Notes under the pieces: generated by a model
What the model saw: the letters and a program-made list of their open reading frames with translations, nothing else
Database searches by the model: none
What the model was told of the DNA's origin: nothing
NCBI RefSeq assembly: GCF_031583145.1
Contig: NZ_CP134050.1
Location: 2,927,501 to 2,991,500, forward strand
Direction of reading: 5' to 3'
Length of the DNA stretch: 64,000 bases
Source of the DNA: Brevibacillus brevis
GTDB taxonomy: Bacteria; Bacillota; Bacilli; Brevibacillales; Brevibacillaceae
Made by a program: the position numbers and the translations under genes
Part shown: piece after piece, positions 40,483 through 50,400 of the stretch
How positions within the stretch are numbered: position 1 is the first letter of the stretch
How the letters are laid out: every line of letters starts with the position of its first letter

Positions 40483-43400
40483 ATGAATATGCGAGGATTG
40501 CCTGAACGACAGGGACTTTACGACCCGATGTACGAACACGATGCCTGTGGGATTGGCTTTATCGCCAACCTGAAAAACAAGGCGAGCCACGAGATGGTCA
40601 GCAAAGGATTGCAAATTCTCTGTCATCTCGAACACCGCGGAGGTCAAGGCAGCGACCCGGAAACAGGGGACGGTGCCGGGATATTGACTGGCATCCCGCA
40701 CGCCTTCTTTAAAAAGTCGTGCGAATCGCTGGGCTTCAAGCTTCCAGCCCCAGGCAAGTACGGCGTCGGCATGCTGTTTCTTCCGATGGAAGAGACTCTC
40801 CGTCAAACGTACGAAAAGCAGCTGGAGGAGATCATCGAAAAAGAAGGACAGAAGCTCCTGGGATGGAGAACTGTGCCTATAAATGAAGAAAAAATCGGAA
40901 AGACCGCAAAGGCGAGTCAGCCTTTTGTCCGCCAGGTATTCATCGGAGCGGCGGGTGCAGGTGCGAAAGACCAGCTCGGCTTCGAACGCAAGCTGTACGT
41001 CATTCGCAAGCAAATGGAACAGGCCGCGGGAGAGGGCTTTTACGCCGCTTCCATGTCCAGCCGGACGATCGTATACAAAGGCTTGGTCACCCCGGAGCAG
41101 CTGGACCAGTTTTACACCGATTTGCAGGATCCGCACTACGCGTCCACCTTTTCCGTGGTGCACTCCCGGTTCAGCACGAATACATTCCCGACCTGGGAGC
41201 GCGCCCATCCGAACCGCTATTTGATCCACAATGGCGAGATCAACACCTTGCAGGGGAATATCAACTGGATGCGCGCCCGCGAGCAGATGTTCCTGTCGGA
41301 AGCATTTGGAGAAGATCTGCAAAAAGTGATCCCCGTCATCGATCTGGAGGGCAGCGACTCAGCCATTCTGGACAACTGCATCGAATTTTTCTCCCTCGCC
41401 GGACGCTCCCTGCCGCATGTGGCGATGATGATGATTCCCGAGCCGTGGGACCAGGATGGGAGCATCGACCCGGCCAAACGGGCGTTTTACGAGTACCACA
41501 GCTGTCTGATGGAGCCGTGGGACGGCCCGACGGCGATCTCCTTCACCGACGGAAAGCAGATCGGCGCGATCCTCGACCGGAACGGTTTGCGTCCGGCCCG
41601 CTATTACGTCACTTCTGATGATACGATTATTTTCTCGTCAGAGGTAGGGGTTTTGGACGTTCCGGATGAAAAAATCGTGAAAAAAGGCCGACTGAGCCCG
41701 GGACGCATGCTGCTGGTCGATCTCGAAGAAGGCCGCATTGTCTCCGACGAGGAAATCAAGCAAAAGATTGCCAGCGAGCAGCCGTATGCCGATTGGGTGC
41801 AAAACAATCTGGTGTCGCTGTCGAAATTGCCGAAAGCGGTTGCGCCCCAGCGGATCGCAGGGGATGCGCTTCTCGCCCGCCAAAAGGCGTTTGGCTATAC
41901 GCAGGAGGAGCTGGGCAAAGTGCTGACGCCGATGGTCGCGGACAAAAAGGACCCGATCGGTTCCATGGGAATCGATACGCCGCTCGCGGTACTATCGGAT
42001 CTCCCGCAGCTTTTGTATAACTACTTCAAGCAATCGTTCGCCCAGGTGACCAACCCGCCGATCGACGCCTTGCGAGAGGCATGCGTGACCTCTACTTTGT
42101 CCTATTTGGGGGCAGAGGGCAACCTGCTCGCGCCGGATGATCGCAACTGCCGGAGAATCCGCCTGAGCTCGCCGCTTCTCACCCATGAGGACCTGGCCAA
42201 GTTGGCATACAATCCGCACGGGGAATTCAAGGCAAAGACGCTGCCTATCCTGTTCCCGGCTGACGGAGGAGCCGCCGAGCTGGAAAAAGCGCTGGACGAC
42301 TTGTTCGCAGGAGCGGACCAGGCGATCGCCGAAGGCTTTACCTTGCTGGTCTTGTCCGATCGCGGCATGAACGAAAAGCTGGCGGCCATTCCGGCACTGC
42401 TTGCAGGCAGCGGTCTCCACCACCATCTGGTGCGAAAAGGGACGCGGACGATGGCCAGTATCATCGTCGAATCCGGCGAACCGCGCGATGTCCACCAGTT
42501 CGCCATGCTGATCGGCTACGGTGTCGACGCGATCAACCCGTATCTCGCCATCGATTCGCTCCTGGAGCTGGCTGCTACTCAAAAAGCAAGCGGAATCACT
42601 GCTGAAGATGCGGCTGCGACCTATTTGCGCACGGCGATCGAGGGTGTCGTGAAGGTCATGTCGAAAATGGGCATTTCTACGGTCCAAAGCTATCGGGGAG
42701 CGCAAATTTTCGAAGCCGTTGGGATTGATTCTTCTGTCATTGACCGTTACTTCACGCGGACACCGTCCAAAATCGGTGGAATCGGGCTCGACATCATTGC
42801 CAAAGAAACGCAGCTTCGCCATGCCAAAGCGTTTTCTCCAGAACATTCCGAAGAATCACTGGATCCAGGAAGCGATTTCCAATTCCGCAGAGACGGGGAA
42901 TACCACCTGTTCAATCCAAAGACGGTGCATGCTTTGCAAAAAGCGGTGCGGGAAGGCAGCTACGAGCAGTACAAGGTATATTCGGAGATGGCAAGCGAGC
43001 AGCAATTCGCTTTCCTGCGTCACCTGCTCGACTTCAAGTCCGATCGCAAGCCTGTCCCGTTGAATGAAGTCGAATCCGTCGATTCCATCGTGCATCGCTT
43101 CAAGACAGGTGCCATGTCGTACGGATCCTTGAGCAAGGAAGCGCATGAGACCCTTGCCATTGCGATGAACCGCCTGGGTGCGAAAAGCAACAGCGGCGAA
43201 GGCGGCGAAGATCCACAGCGCTATATCATGGATGAAAACGGCGATCTGCGGCGCAGCGCCATCAAGCAAGTGGCATCCGGCCGTTTCGGCGTCTCCAGCC
43301 ACTACCTGGTCAATGCCAGCGAGATTCAGATCAAAATGGCGCAAGGCGCGAAGCCGGGCGAAGGAGGCCAACTGCCGGGGAACAAGGTGTATCCGTGGAT

Positions 43401-45099
43401 TGCCGAAGTACGCAAGTCCACACCGGGCGTAGGACTGATTTCACCGCCGCCGCATCACGATATTTACTCCATCGAGGATTTGGCCCAACTCATCTTCGAC
43501 CTGAAAAACGCCAATCCGCGGGCACGCATCAGCGTAAAGCTCGTGTCCAAGGCAGGAGTCGGAACAATCGCGGCAGGGGTCGCGAAAGGCCTGGCTGATG
43601 TGATCGTCATCAGCGGGCACGACGGAGGTACCGGCGCATCGCCGAAGGGAAGCATCAAGCACGCGGGCTTGCCTTGGGAGCTGGGACTCGCCGAGACGCA
43701 TCAGACGCTGCTTCTGAACCAGCTGCGCGACCGCGTGGTGCTGGAGACGGACGGAAAAATGATGACCGGCCGAGACGTCGTGATCGCAGCCCTGCTCGGG
43801 GCAGAGGAATTCGGTTTTGCGACTGCGCCGCTCGTGTCGATCGGCTGCGTCATGGCGCGGGTCTGCCACATGGACACCTGCCCGGTAGGCGTCGCCACGC
43901 AAAACCCGGACTTGCGCAAGAAATTCAAGGGAGATCCGCAGCACGCCGTCAACTTCATGCGCTTCGTCGCGCGGGAAGTGCGGGAAATCATGGCTGAGCT
44001 CGGCTTCCGTTCGCTCGAAGACATGATCGGACAGAGCCATCTGCTCACGATGAACGAAAAAGCGAAGGCTCACTGGAAGGCAAAGCACGTGGACCTGTCC
44101 TTACTCCTGTTCCAGCCGAAAACGCCGGAAGACGTGGGGAGATTCCACCAGCGCAGCCAAGACCACAAGCTGGACGCGACGATGGACCGCAAGCATCTGG
44201 TGTCGCTGTGCAAGCCAGCGCTGGAAAGGCAAAGCCCGGTCGAGCTGACCCTCCCGATCAACAACACCAATCGGGTCGTCGGGACGATTCTGGGCAGCGA
44301 AGTGACCCGCCGCTACGGTGAGCACGGACTGCCGGAAGACACGATTCGCCTGAACTTCCGCGGCTCTGCAGGCCAAAGCTTTGGCGCATTCGTCCCGCGG
44401 GGGATGACCATGAAGCTCGAGGGGGATGCCAACGACTACGTCGGGAAAGGACTGTCCGGCGGCATTATCGCAGTCTATCCATCCCAAAAAGCCACCTTTG
44501 AGCCTGAGAAGAACATCATCATTGGAAACGTCGCTTTCTATGGCGCAACATCCGGCGAAGCCTACATCGGAGGGATGGCAGGCGAACGCTTCTGCGTCAG
44601 AAACAGCGGGCTTACGGCCGTAGTGGAGGGCGTCGGCGATCATGGCTGCGAGTACATGACAGGAGGTCGGGTCGTCGTACTCGGCGAGGTCGGGAAAAAC
44701 TTCGCGGCGGGAATGTCGGGCGGCACCGCTTACGTGCTGACGGAATGCAGAGAGGCATTTGCCGCATCGTGCAACCAGGAAATGGTGCTGCTGGAAGCTC
44801 TCGATGACGAACGCGAAGCCGCAGAAGTCAAAAAGCTGCTGGAGAAGCACGTCGCCTATACCGGCAGCCAGCATGCGCAAAGGCTGCTCGATCAGTGGGA
44901 GCAGACGAAGGCGAAGTTCGTCAAAGTAATTCCGAAAGACTACAAGCAAATCGTCCTGACGATGGAAGAACTCCTGCAGTCCGGGATGAAGCGCAGCGAA
45001 GCGATTCTCGCCGCGTTTGAACTGAGCCAAAAGAATCATTCGGAGAAGTCTCCGAAAGCCCTAACCGAAAAGCAAGTGGCCGCTTCCTTAGGGAAGTGA
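40483..45099 (+). CDS. gltB: Glutamate synthase large subunit
   Basis: The 1538-residue enzyme makes glutamate from glutamine and 2-oxoglutarate. Domains in order: class II glutamine amidotransferase with the nucleophile C22 in [10 protein letters not shown] (a 21-residue propeptide is removed); a central domain; the FMN-binding synthase domain with [20 protein letters not shown] near 1040-1060; a 3Fe-4S cluster site with C1122, C1128 and C1133 ([15 protein letters not shown]); and the C-terminal GXGXG helix domain. ATG 40483 follows GGAGTGGAG; an in-frame GTG at 40465 overlaps the ribosome-site region. No small-subunit gene (gltD) follows; a terminator and the siderophore locus do. The electron-donating subunit must therefore be elsewhere, or the enzyme uses another donor. 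Confidence 0.96.
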   Translation: MNMRGLPERQGLYDPMYEHDACGIGFIANLKNKASHEMVSKGLQILCHLEHRGGQGSDPETGDGAGILTGIPHAFFKKSCESLGFKLPAPGKYGVGMLFLPMEETLRQTYEKQLEEIIEKEGQKLLGWRTVPINEEKIGKTAKASQPFVRQVFIGAAGAGAKDQLGFERKLYVIRKQMEQAAGEGFYAASMSSRTIVYKGLVTPEQLDQFYTDLQDPHYASTFSVVHSRFSTNTFPTWERAHPNRYLIHNGEINTLQGNINWMRAREQMFLSEAFGEDLQKVIPVIDLEGSDSAILDNCIEFFSLAGRSLPHVAMMMIPEPWDQDGSIDPAKRAFYEYHSCLMEPWDGPTAISFTDGKQIGAILDRNGLRPARYYVTSDDTIIFSSEVGVLDVPDEKIVKKGRLSPGRMLLVDLEEGRIVSDEEIKQKIASEQPYADWVQNNLVSLSKLPKAVAPQRIAGDALLARQKAFGYTQEELGKVLTPMVADKKDPIGSMGIDTPLAVLSDLPQLLYNYFKQSFAQVTNPPIDALREACVTSTLSYLGAEGNLLAPDDRNCRRIRLSSPLLTHEDLAKLAYNPHGEFKAKTLPILFPADGGAAELEKALDDLFAGADQAIAEGFTLLVLSDRGMNEKLAAIPALLAGSGLHHHLVRKGTRTMASIIVESGEPRDVHQFAMLIGYGVDAINPYLAIDSLLELAATQKASGITAEDAAATYLRTAIEGVVKVMSKMGISTVQSYRGAQIFEAVGIDSSVIDRYFTRTPSKIGGIGLDIIAKETQLRHAKAFSPEHSEESLDPGSDFQFRRDGEYHLFNPKTVHALQKAVREGSYEQYKVYSEMASEQQFAFLRHLLDFKSDRKPVPLNEVESVDSIVHRFKTGAMSYGSLSKEAHETLAIAMNRLGAKSNSGEGGEDPQRYIMDENGDLRRSAIKQVASGRFGVSSHYLVNASEIQIKMAQGAKPGEGGQLPGNKVYPWIAEVRKSTPGVGLISPPPHHDIYSIEDLAQLIFDLKNANPRARISVKLVSKAGVGTIAAGVAKGLADVIVISGHDGGTGASPKGSIKHAGLPWELGLAETHQTLLLNQLRDRVVLETDGKMMTGRDVVIAALLGAEEFGFATAPLVSIGCVMARVCHMDTCPVGVATQNPDLRKKFKGDPQHAVNFMRFVAREVREIMAELGFRSLEDMIGQSHLLTMNEKAKAHWKAKHVDLSLLLFQPKTPEDVGRFHQRSQDHKLDATMDRKHLVSLCKPALERQSPVELTLPINNTNRVVGTILGSEVTRRYGEHGLPEDTIRLNFRGSAGQSFGAFVPRGMTMKLEGDANDYVGKGLSGGIIAVYPSQKATFEPEKNIIIGNVAFYGATSGEAYIGGMAGERFCVRNSGLTAVVEGVGDHGCEYMTGGRVVVLGEVGKNFAAGMSGGTAYVLTECREAFAASCNQEMVLLEALDDEREAAEVKKLLEKHVAYTGSQHAQRLLDQWEQTKAKFVKVIPKDYKQIVLTMEELLQSGMKRSEAILAAFELSQKNHSEKSPKALTEKQVAASLGK

Positions 45100-45106
45100 C
45101 GAAAAG

Positions 45107-45146
45107 CCGATCGTTTCCCGACGTCTGGGGGGCGGTCGGTTTTTTC
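45107..45146 (+). terminator. Intrinsic terminator after gltB
   Basis: CCGATCG (45107-45113) pairs with CGGTCGG (45133-45139, one G-T pair) and is followed by six T residues. Confidence 0.82.
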
Positions 45147-45264
45147 TATGGGGGAAAACGATGCCTGTTCGCTAAAAGGGGCACGCTGCGGGCAGCATTT
45201 ACCGTTTTCTGGGAGAAAAACCACTTGCATTTTTGCAAAGCCCAGTAGAAAATATTAGTGATAT

Positions 45265-45279
45265 TGATAATTATTATCA
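45265..45279. promoter_or_regulatory. Fur box upstream of the LuxR-type regulator
   Basis: TGATAATTATTATCA matches the 7-1-7 Bacillus Fur box (TGATAATNATTATCA) exactly. It lies 46 nt before the regulator gene's ATG, overlapping or just after its promoter, so iron would repress the gene. Confidence 0.88.
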
Positions 45280-45324
45280 ATTATTCATTGGTTTCCCGTA
45301 CTGTTTCCAAGCATAACGAACTGG

Positions 45325-45771
45325 ATGGTGAAGACTGTGTCGAAGACGAACGTGCGAGTCACGATTGATTCCCGTGTAAGCAATGAGCAGGAGCGAGCAA
45401 AGCTGGTAGAGCTGCATCGATTGATCCTGATGCACGTGATGAGCCTGGAGCTCCGTGAATGTGTCAAGGTGTCAATGGAATTCGACCGCCAGCAAACGGC
45501 AGTGTCTGGAGAGCATGGCAAGGAAAAAGCCCGGATGTGGGCCAAGCTGAGCGACAGACAGCAGCAGATTGCCGGAATGCTATGCGATCATTACTCGATC
45601 AAGCGAATTGCAGACGAGCTTTACGTCAGTGTCAACACGGTGAAAAAGCATATCCAGAACATGAAAAAAGCGCTCCACATCGAACTGTCCGGAGCCGATT
45701 TCATATACGCGCTGGAGCAGATGATGAAGAGCGGCGCAGGTGATGGCGATACACGTACTTTCCCAAAATAA
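45325..45771 (+). CDS. LuxR-type helix-turn-helix protein, Fur-controlled
   Basis: This 148-residue protein has a C-terminal LuxR/GerE helix-turn-helix (residues ~75-135, LSDRQQQIAGMLCDHYSIKR then ADELYVSVNTVKKHIQNM). The N-terminal ~70 residues have no receiver or recognised sensor domain. It lies between two Fur boxes and 121 nt before the siderophore operon, so it is probably an iron-responsive regulator of that operon. The ribosome site is weak; ATG 45325 is the first start, with GTG 45328 and GTG 45337 as alternatives. No cognate sensor is encoded nearby. Confidence 0.72.
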   Translation: MVKTVSKTNVRVTIDSRVSNEQERAKLVELHRLILMHVMSLELRECVKVSMEFDRQQTAVSGEHGKEKARMWAKLSDRQQQIAGMLCDHYSIKRIADELYVSVNTVKKHIQNMKKALHIELSGADFIYALEQMMKSGAGDGDTRTFPK

Positions 45772-45837
45772 CAAAGATTATCCATTTGGAGAATTTACTC
45801 TGACAGGGCCTTGTTGGTATTCTGGAAACGTAGCAAA

Positions 45838-45858
45838 TGATATTGATAATCAATATCA
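45838..45858. promoter_or_regulatory. Fur box upstream of the siderophore operon
   Basis: A 21-bp perfect palindrome has 10-nt arms TGATATTGAT and ATCAATATCA around one A, and it contains overlapping 7-1-7 Fur sites. It lies 35 nt before the GTG start of the aminotransferase. Confidence 0.88.
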
Positions 45859-45892
45859 TAATTAAGATACAAGCGTCGAAGGAGTGGTTCGA

Positions 45893-47272
45893 GTGGGGCC
45901 CGTTTTTGCTATTGAACATTCTGGAAACGAACCGTTTTTGAGAAGCCAGGCAGCGAGGGAATCCAACGCGAGATCCTACCCCAGGAGAATCCCCATCGCC
46001 ATCGGGGAAGCGGAAGGGATCCATGTCAAGGATATGGACGGCAAAGTCTATTACGACTGCTTGTCCGGAGCGGGCACTTTGGCCCTGGGACACAATCATC
46101 CCGTGGTCGTGGCTGCCATCAAATCGATGTTGGACAACAAGCGCCCGTTGCACACGCTGGATCTGACCACGCCGCTCAAAGAGCAGTTCGTGGATGAACT
46201 TTTCGCGAGTCTGCCGGAGGAATTTGCGAAAAACGCGCGCATCCAGTTTTGCGGACCGACGGGGGGCGATGCGATCGAGGCGGCGATCAAGCTGGTCAAG
46301 ACCGCTACCGGCAGGCGCAGCATTTTGTCGTTCCAGGGAGGCTACCACGGCTCGACACATGCGGCGATGAGTCTCAGCGGTACATTGGGCCAGAAAGAAA
46401 AAATCAACGGTCTCGTCCCGGATGTCCACTTCCTCCCGTATCCGTACGCGTATCGCTGCCCGTTTGGAAAAGGCGGAGAAGAGACGCACCGGATCAGCAG
46501 TGCGTACATCGAAAAGCTGCTAAGCGATCCGGAAAGCGGAATCGTCTCGCCGTGCGGAATGATCCTGGAGGCGGTCCAAGGAGAAGGTGGCTCTATTCCC
46601 GCTCCGGTGGAATGGCTGCGAGAAATGCGCAGGATCACGCAGGAGCGAGACATTCCTTTGATCATCGACGAAGTGCAAACAGGGCTGGGACGTACGGGCA
46701 AGATGTTCGCCTTCGAGCATGCAGGGATCATCCCGGATGTCCTCGTCCTCTCCAAGGCGATCGGAGGAAGCCTGCCGCTGTCTGTCGTGATCTATCACCA
46801 GAAGTACGATGTGTGGAAGCCGGGTGCCCACATCGGGACGTTTCGCGGGAATCAGCTGGCGATGGCGGCAGGTCTCGCTACCTTGCAATACATAAAGGAG
46901 AACGAGATCCCGTCAAAAGTCGAGCAGCTCGGCAGCCGGCTTGCCAGTCATTTGCTTGCGCTGAAGCAAGACGTCGGGTATATCGGTGATGTCCGTGGAC
47001 GCGGGCTGATGATCGGAGTGGAGGTGGTAAACATCCGGGAAAAGCCGGATGCAATCGGGACGTTCCCGGCATACCCGCAGCTGGCCAGCAGGATTCAGCG
47101 GGAATGCCTTGAGCGCGGCCTGATTTTGGAAGTGGGCGGCAGACATTCCGCTGTCATGAGATTCCTGCCCCCGCTCATCGTCACCGAGCAGCAGATCGAT
47201 GAGATCGCCTGCATTTTCAGCGAAGCGGTCCATGCGGCTTGCACAGCCCTGCACTCGGCAGGGGCGGTATGA
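45893..47272 (+). CDS. L-2,4-diaminobutyrate aminotransferase family protein (siderophore-linked)
   Basis: The 459-residue class III PLP aminotransferase has GGDAIEAAIKLVKTATGR, IIDEVQTGLGRTG and LSKAIGGSLP, with the PLP lysine at residue 288. The long N- and C-terminal blocks match siderophore-linked diaminobutyrate-2-oxoglutarate aminotransferases (RhbA and AcsF type), which make L-2,4-diaminobutyrate from aspartate semialdehyde. GTG 45893 lies 8 nt after AAGGAG; GTG 45884 is an alternative. It is first in the operon, directly behind the Fur palindrome, and would supply the diamine used by the NIS synthetases. No diaminobutyrate decarboxylase follows, unlike in schizokinen or rhizobactin loci. 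Confidence 0.87.
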   Translation: MGPVFAIEHSGNEPFLRSQAARESNARSYPRRIPIAIGEAEGIHVKDMDGKVYYDCLSGAGTLALGHNHPVVVAAIKSMLDNKRPLHTLDLTTPLKEQFVDELFASLPEEFAKNARIQFCGPTGGDAIEAAIKLVKTATGRRSILSFQGGYHGSTHAAMSLSGTLGQKEKINGLVPDVHFLPYPYAYRCPFGKGGEETHRISSAYIEKLLSDPESGIVSPCGMILEAVQGEGGSIPAPVEWLREMRRITQERDIPLIIDEVQTGLGRTGKMFAFEHAGIIPDVLVLSKAIGGSLPLSVVIYHQKYDVWKPGAHIGTFRGNQLAMAAGLATLQYIKENEIPSKVEQLGSRLASHLLALKQDVGYIGDVRGRGLMIGVEVVNIREKPDAIGTFPAYPQLASRIQRECLERGLILEVGGRHSAVMRFLPPLIVTEQQIDEIACIFSEAVHAACTALHSAGAV

Positions 47273-47339
47273 CAATACGGAAAGACAGCCGCCTGCAAGG
47301 GGCTGCATCCACCATCCATGAGAAGGGGAGGCGGGAAGA

Positions 47340-49061
47340 GTGGCAGGACAACAGACGGACACAACCGTTTCGCTTCGCTCGGCAGAGCTGGCGGAGCAGG
47401 CAACCGTCCGCGCAGTTCTCAACAGTTATGTGCGGGAGACGGGGGCCGCGAATCTCCATGCGGATGGAGCATTCCTTCTTGCACTCCGTTCCGTCGGCAA
47501 GACGATCAGAGGGACACTGACATACGTATCCCTCATCGGCCAGCATGGGTACGGTCCACATTTTTACGAGGTCGGGCCGGATGGGCGTGATCGGCTGCTG
47601 GGTACCGCTGAACTTATCGAGCTGCTGTTGGAGGAGCTGAGCGTTCGGGCAGAAGGCGGTTTGCGCAAAGCGCTCGTGAACCAGATGAAGGAGCGAATCG
47701 AAAACAGCCGCCGCAAGATGGGCATTTACGTGGATCATGTGATGAGCCAGCATCGGCAGGCAGGAGACACCTTCGACTGCATCCGCTCAGAGCAATCCCT
47801 CTATTTCGGACATCCGTTCCATCCGTATCCGAAGAGCACGGAAGGGTTTGCCGAAGGAGATCTGGCGGCCTACTGCCCGGAGCTGGGAGCTGCCTTTCCC
47901 CTTCATTATTTCGCGGTACATAGAGAGTGGGTCAGCGAAGAGTGGCTGGATGGTCACGGCCCGGTTCTGCCGCCTGTCGTCATTGACAGCGCCGAGCAGC
48001 ACTTGGGAGTCGAAGCTTCCGAGTATGCGATCGTACCGATGCATCCGTGGCAGGCCGATTACGTGTCGCAGCTGCCGGAATTCCAGTCGTTGCAGCATCG
48101 CGGCTATATCGTTAGCCTCGGACAGCTCGGGCCCTTTCTGTACCCGACGTCCTCGGTCCGCACGGTCTGGGATCCGGAGGGAGGGTACGGATACAAGCTG
48201 CCGCTGCATGTTCGGATCACCAATTTGCTGCGGGAAAACACGGAGGAACAGGTACGCCGGACGATGGATGGGGCGAAAGTGATTCACCACCTGAAAGCAG
48301 AGCTCGAAACGGACTCCTTTCAGATTCTGTCTGAAACAGGATACGTGAGCGTCCGTCTCGGAGCATCCGAATCCAGCACGTTTTCCCCGGCGCTGACCGT
48401 CCTGCATCGTCCGATGGCAGTGGACACTACTTCGACCTACGTCATGGCCTCTTTGCTGGAATGCTTTCCGGGCGAGGCGGAACCGAAGCTGATCCAGGCG
48501 ATGAGGCAGAGTACTTCCGGCCGGGTGCCTGACCTGAAGATCTGGCTGGGACGCTATCTGGAAATCTCCTTGCTTCCCCAGCTCCGCCTGTTTGCGCAAT
48601 TCGGAATCGGCTTCGAGGCCCATCTGCAAAACTCCTTGCTTTCCCTAAAGAACGGCCTGCCGCATTGCTACTACGTACGCGATCTCGAAGGAGTCAGCAT
48701 CGTTCGTCACCTGGCTGAAGAGGCAGGCTGGATCGACACCCTCGTCTCTCGCGACAGTGCCGTCCTGTACGACGAGTCGGAAGTGTGGAGGAGGATCCAA
48801 TACTATCTCCTCGTCAACCATTTGGGGTCGCTGCTTCATGTGATTGCCGCCTACCTAGGCGAAGGAGAGGAGCGCTGCTGGCAGGTCGTCCGAGAGCTTT
48901 TGCTTCGTGAACAGGCAGGTGCGAGCGGGAGGCTCTTCTCTTGCATAGACGATCTGCTCCATGCAGAAACCTTGCCGGCAAAAGCGAACTTCCTCAGTTG
49001 CTTTCTCGATCGGGGGGAGAGGCCGCTGTTTATCGGGATTCGAAATCCGCTGAAAGCGTAG
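47340..49061 (+). CDS. IucA/IucC family NIS siderophore synthetase (first of three)
   Basis: This 573-residue NRPS-independent siderophore synthetase forms an ATP-dependent amide or ester between a carboxylate (often citrate) and an amine or alcohol. The ATP-site motif GHPFHPYPKSTEGF lies at 157-170, MHPWQADYV at 234-242, and TSSVRTVWDPEGGYGYKLPL follows. The FhuF-like C-terminal domain starts near residue 400. GTG 47340 follows GGGGAGGCGGG. It sits between the aminotransferase and the exporter. Which carboxylate and amine it joins cannot be read from the sequence. Confidence 0.92.
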   Translation: MAGQQTDTTVSLRSAELAEQATVRAVLNSYVRETGAANLHADGAFLLALRSVGKTIRGTLTYVSLIGQHGYGPHFYEVGPDGRDRLLGTAELIELLLEELSVRAEGGLRKALVNQMKERIENSRRKMGIYVDHVMSQHRQAGDTFDCIRSEQSLYFGHPFHPYPKSTEGFAEGDLAAYCPELGAAFPLHYFAVHREWVSEEWLDGHGPVLPPVVIDSAEQHLGVEASEYAIVPMHPWQADYVSQLPEFQSLQHRGYIVSLGQLGPFLYPTSSVRTVWDPEGGYGYKLPLHVRITNLLRENTEEQVRRTMDGAKVIHHLKAELETDSFQILSETGYVSVRLGASESSTFSPALTVLHRPMAVDTTSTYVMASLLECFPGEAEPKLIQAMRQSTSGRVPDLKIWLGRYLEISLLPQLRLFAQFGIGFEAHLQNSLLSLKNGLPHCYYVRDLEGVSIVRHLAEEAGWIDTLVSRDSAVLYDESEVWRRIQYYLLVNHLGSLLHVIAAYLGEGEERCWQVVRELLLREQAGASGRLFSCIDDLLHAETLPAKANFLSCFLDRGERPLFIGIRNPLKA

Positions 49062-49155
49062 CGAAACCCTCGAGCTCCTCCAGCCGTTGCCAAAGCCCCG
49101 CGATCGACCCGTTCCAGTCGTCTCGGGGTACGTGAGAAAGGAATGTGTCGCCGCC

Positions 49156-50391
49156 GTGGAAAAGTGGAAGCGAAACTTGTTTATCTTGTACGTCGGCCAA
49201 TTCCTGGCTATGGCGTCGCTGAGCTGTGTGACGCCGTTTTTGCCTCTTTATCTGCAGGATATGGGAATGAGAAACCACGATGAGGTGGTCATGTGGTCGG
49301 GGCTGATTTATGGGGCGAATTTGCTGACCGCCTTCGTTTTTGCACCGCTCTGGGGCAAACTCGCCGATCGCTACGGCCGAAAGCTGATGATCGTCCGTTC
49401 CGGCCTCGGGATGGCCATCACCATTACGCTGATGGGAGTGGCGACCAGCCCTGTCCACCTCTTGCTCCTGCGCCTGGTAAACGGGGTGTTGTCCGGCTTC
49501 GGACCGGCCGCTGTCGCTTTGACTGCCACAAACACCCCAAAGGAAAAAAGCGGCTACGCGCTGGGCATTTTGCATTCGGGCTCGGTGGCAGGTACGATTT
49601 GCGGTCCGCTGATGGGAGGGTTGCTGGCAGACGAGTTCGGCTTCCGTGCCGTTTTTTTCTCGACCGGAGGCTGTATCCTCGTCGCAACGCTCATTGTGAT
49701 TTTCTGGGTGAGGGAGCATTTCGAGAAGATCGAGCCGACTGAAGAGCGTACTGCCTTCGTGCAAGACTTCAAGCGCATTGTCTCTCAAAAGCCAATCGGC
49801 TCTCTGATCGTCTCCGCAGCGATTGTCCGTACAGCCATGATCGGCACGCTCCCATTGATCCCACTGTACGTTCAGCTATTGGCGCCGAACCAGGAAAACG
49901 TGGTCGTCTTTGCGGGGATCACTGCGGCGGCTATGGGGATCGCGAATATGATCACGGCGCCGCAGCTCGGGAAGCTGGGAGATCGGATCGGCTCCCACCG
50001 TGTATTCTTCGCTGCGGTAGGCGGGGCGATCTTGTTTTCCATCCCGCAGGCGTTTGTCCAGCATCTGTGGCAGCTCATCGTCCTGCGCTTTTGCACCGGG
50101 GCGTGCCTCGGCGGACTGATGCCTTCCGTCAATGTGCTGATTCGGCATTACGCGCCTGCCGGAATGGAGAGCCGCACGTACAGTTACGTGAATTGCGCCT
50201 GCTTTCTGGGCGGTTTGGCGGGATCGTTCGGCATGGGAGCCATTGCCTCCGGGTTTGGCCTGCCGATGATCTTTTTCTGTTCGGCGGGGCTCTTGTTCAT
50301 CACGTTGGTCTGGATGAAATGGGCCGTCTATCCGCAGATCGGCCGGGTGGAGCAAGTCAAGCGATTAGACAGTGAAAAAATGGCAAAGTGA
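49156..50391 (+). CDS. MFS transporter, probable siderophore exporter
   Basis: The ~411-residue protein has twelve membrane helices and the MFS loop 2-3 motif GKLADRYGRKLMI, repeated in weaker form as GKLGDRIGSHRVFF in the second half. The gene lies between NIS synthetase genes, as sbnD does in the staphyloferrin B locus and yhcA in the achromobactin locus, so it most likely exports the finished siderophore. The start is uncertain: GTG 49156 gives a normal N terminus (MEKWKRNLF); GTG 49132 and TTG 49087 are longer options without clear ribosome sites. Confidence 0.88.
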   Translation: MEKWKRNLFILYVGQFLAMASLSCVTPFLPLYLQDMGMRNHDEVVMWSGLIYGANLLTAFVFAPLWGKLADRYGRKLMIVRSGLGMAITITLMGVATSPVHLLLLRLVNGVLSGFGPAAVALTATNTPKEKSGYALGILHSGSVAGTICGPLMGGLLADEFGFRAVFFSTGGCILVATLIVIFWVREHFEKIEPTEERTAFVQDFKRIVSQKPIGSLIVSAAIVRTAMIGTLPLIPLYVQLLAPNQENVVVFAGITAAAMGIANMITAPQLGKLGDRIGSHRVFFAAVGGAILFSIPQAFVQHLWQLIVLRFCTGACLGGLMPSVNVLIRHYAPAGMESRTYSYVNCACFLGGLAGSFGMGAIASGFGLPMIFFCSAGLLFITLVWMKWAVYPQIGRVEQVKRLDSEKMAK

Positions 50392-50400
50392 GGTGTGTCC

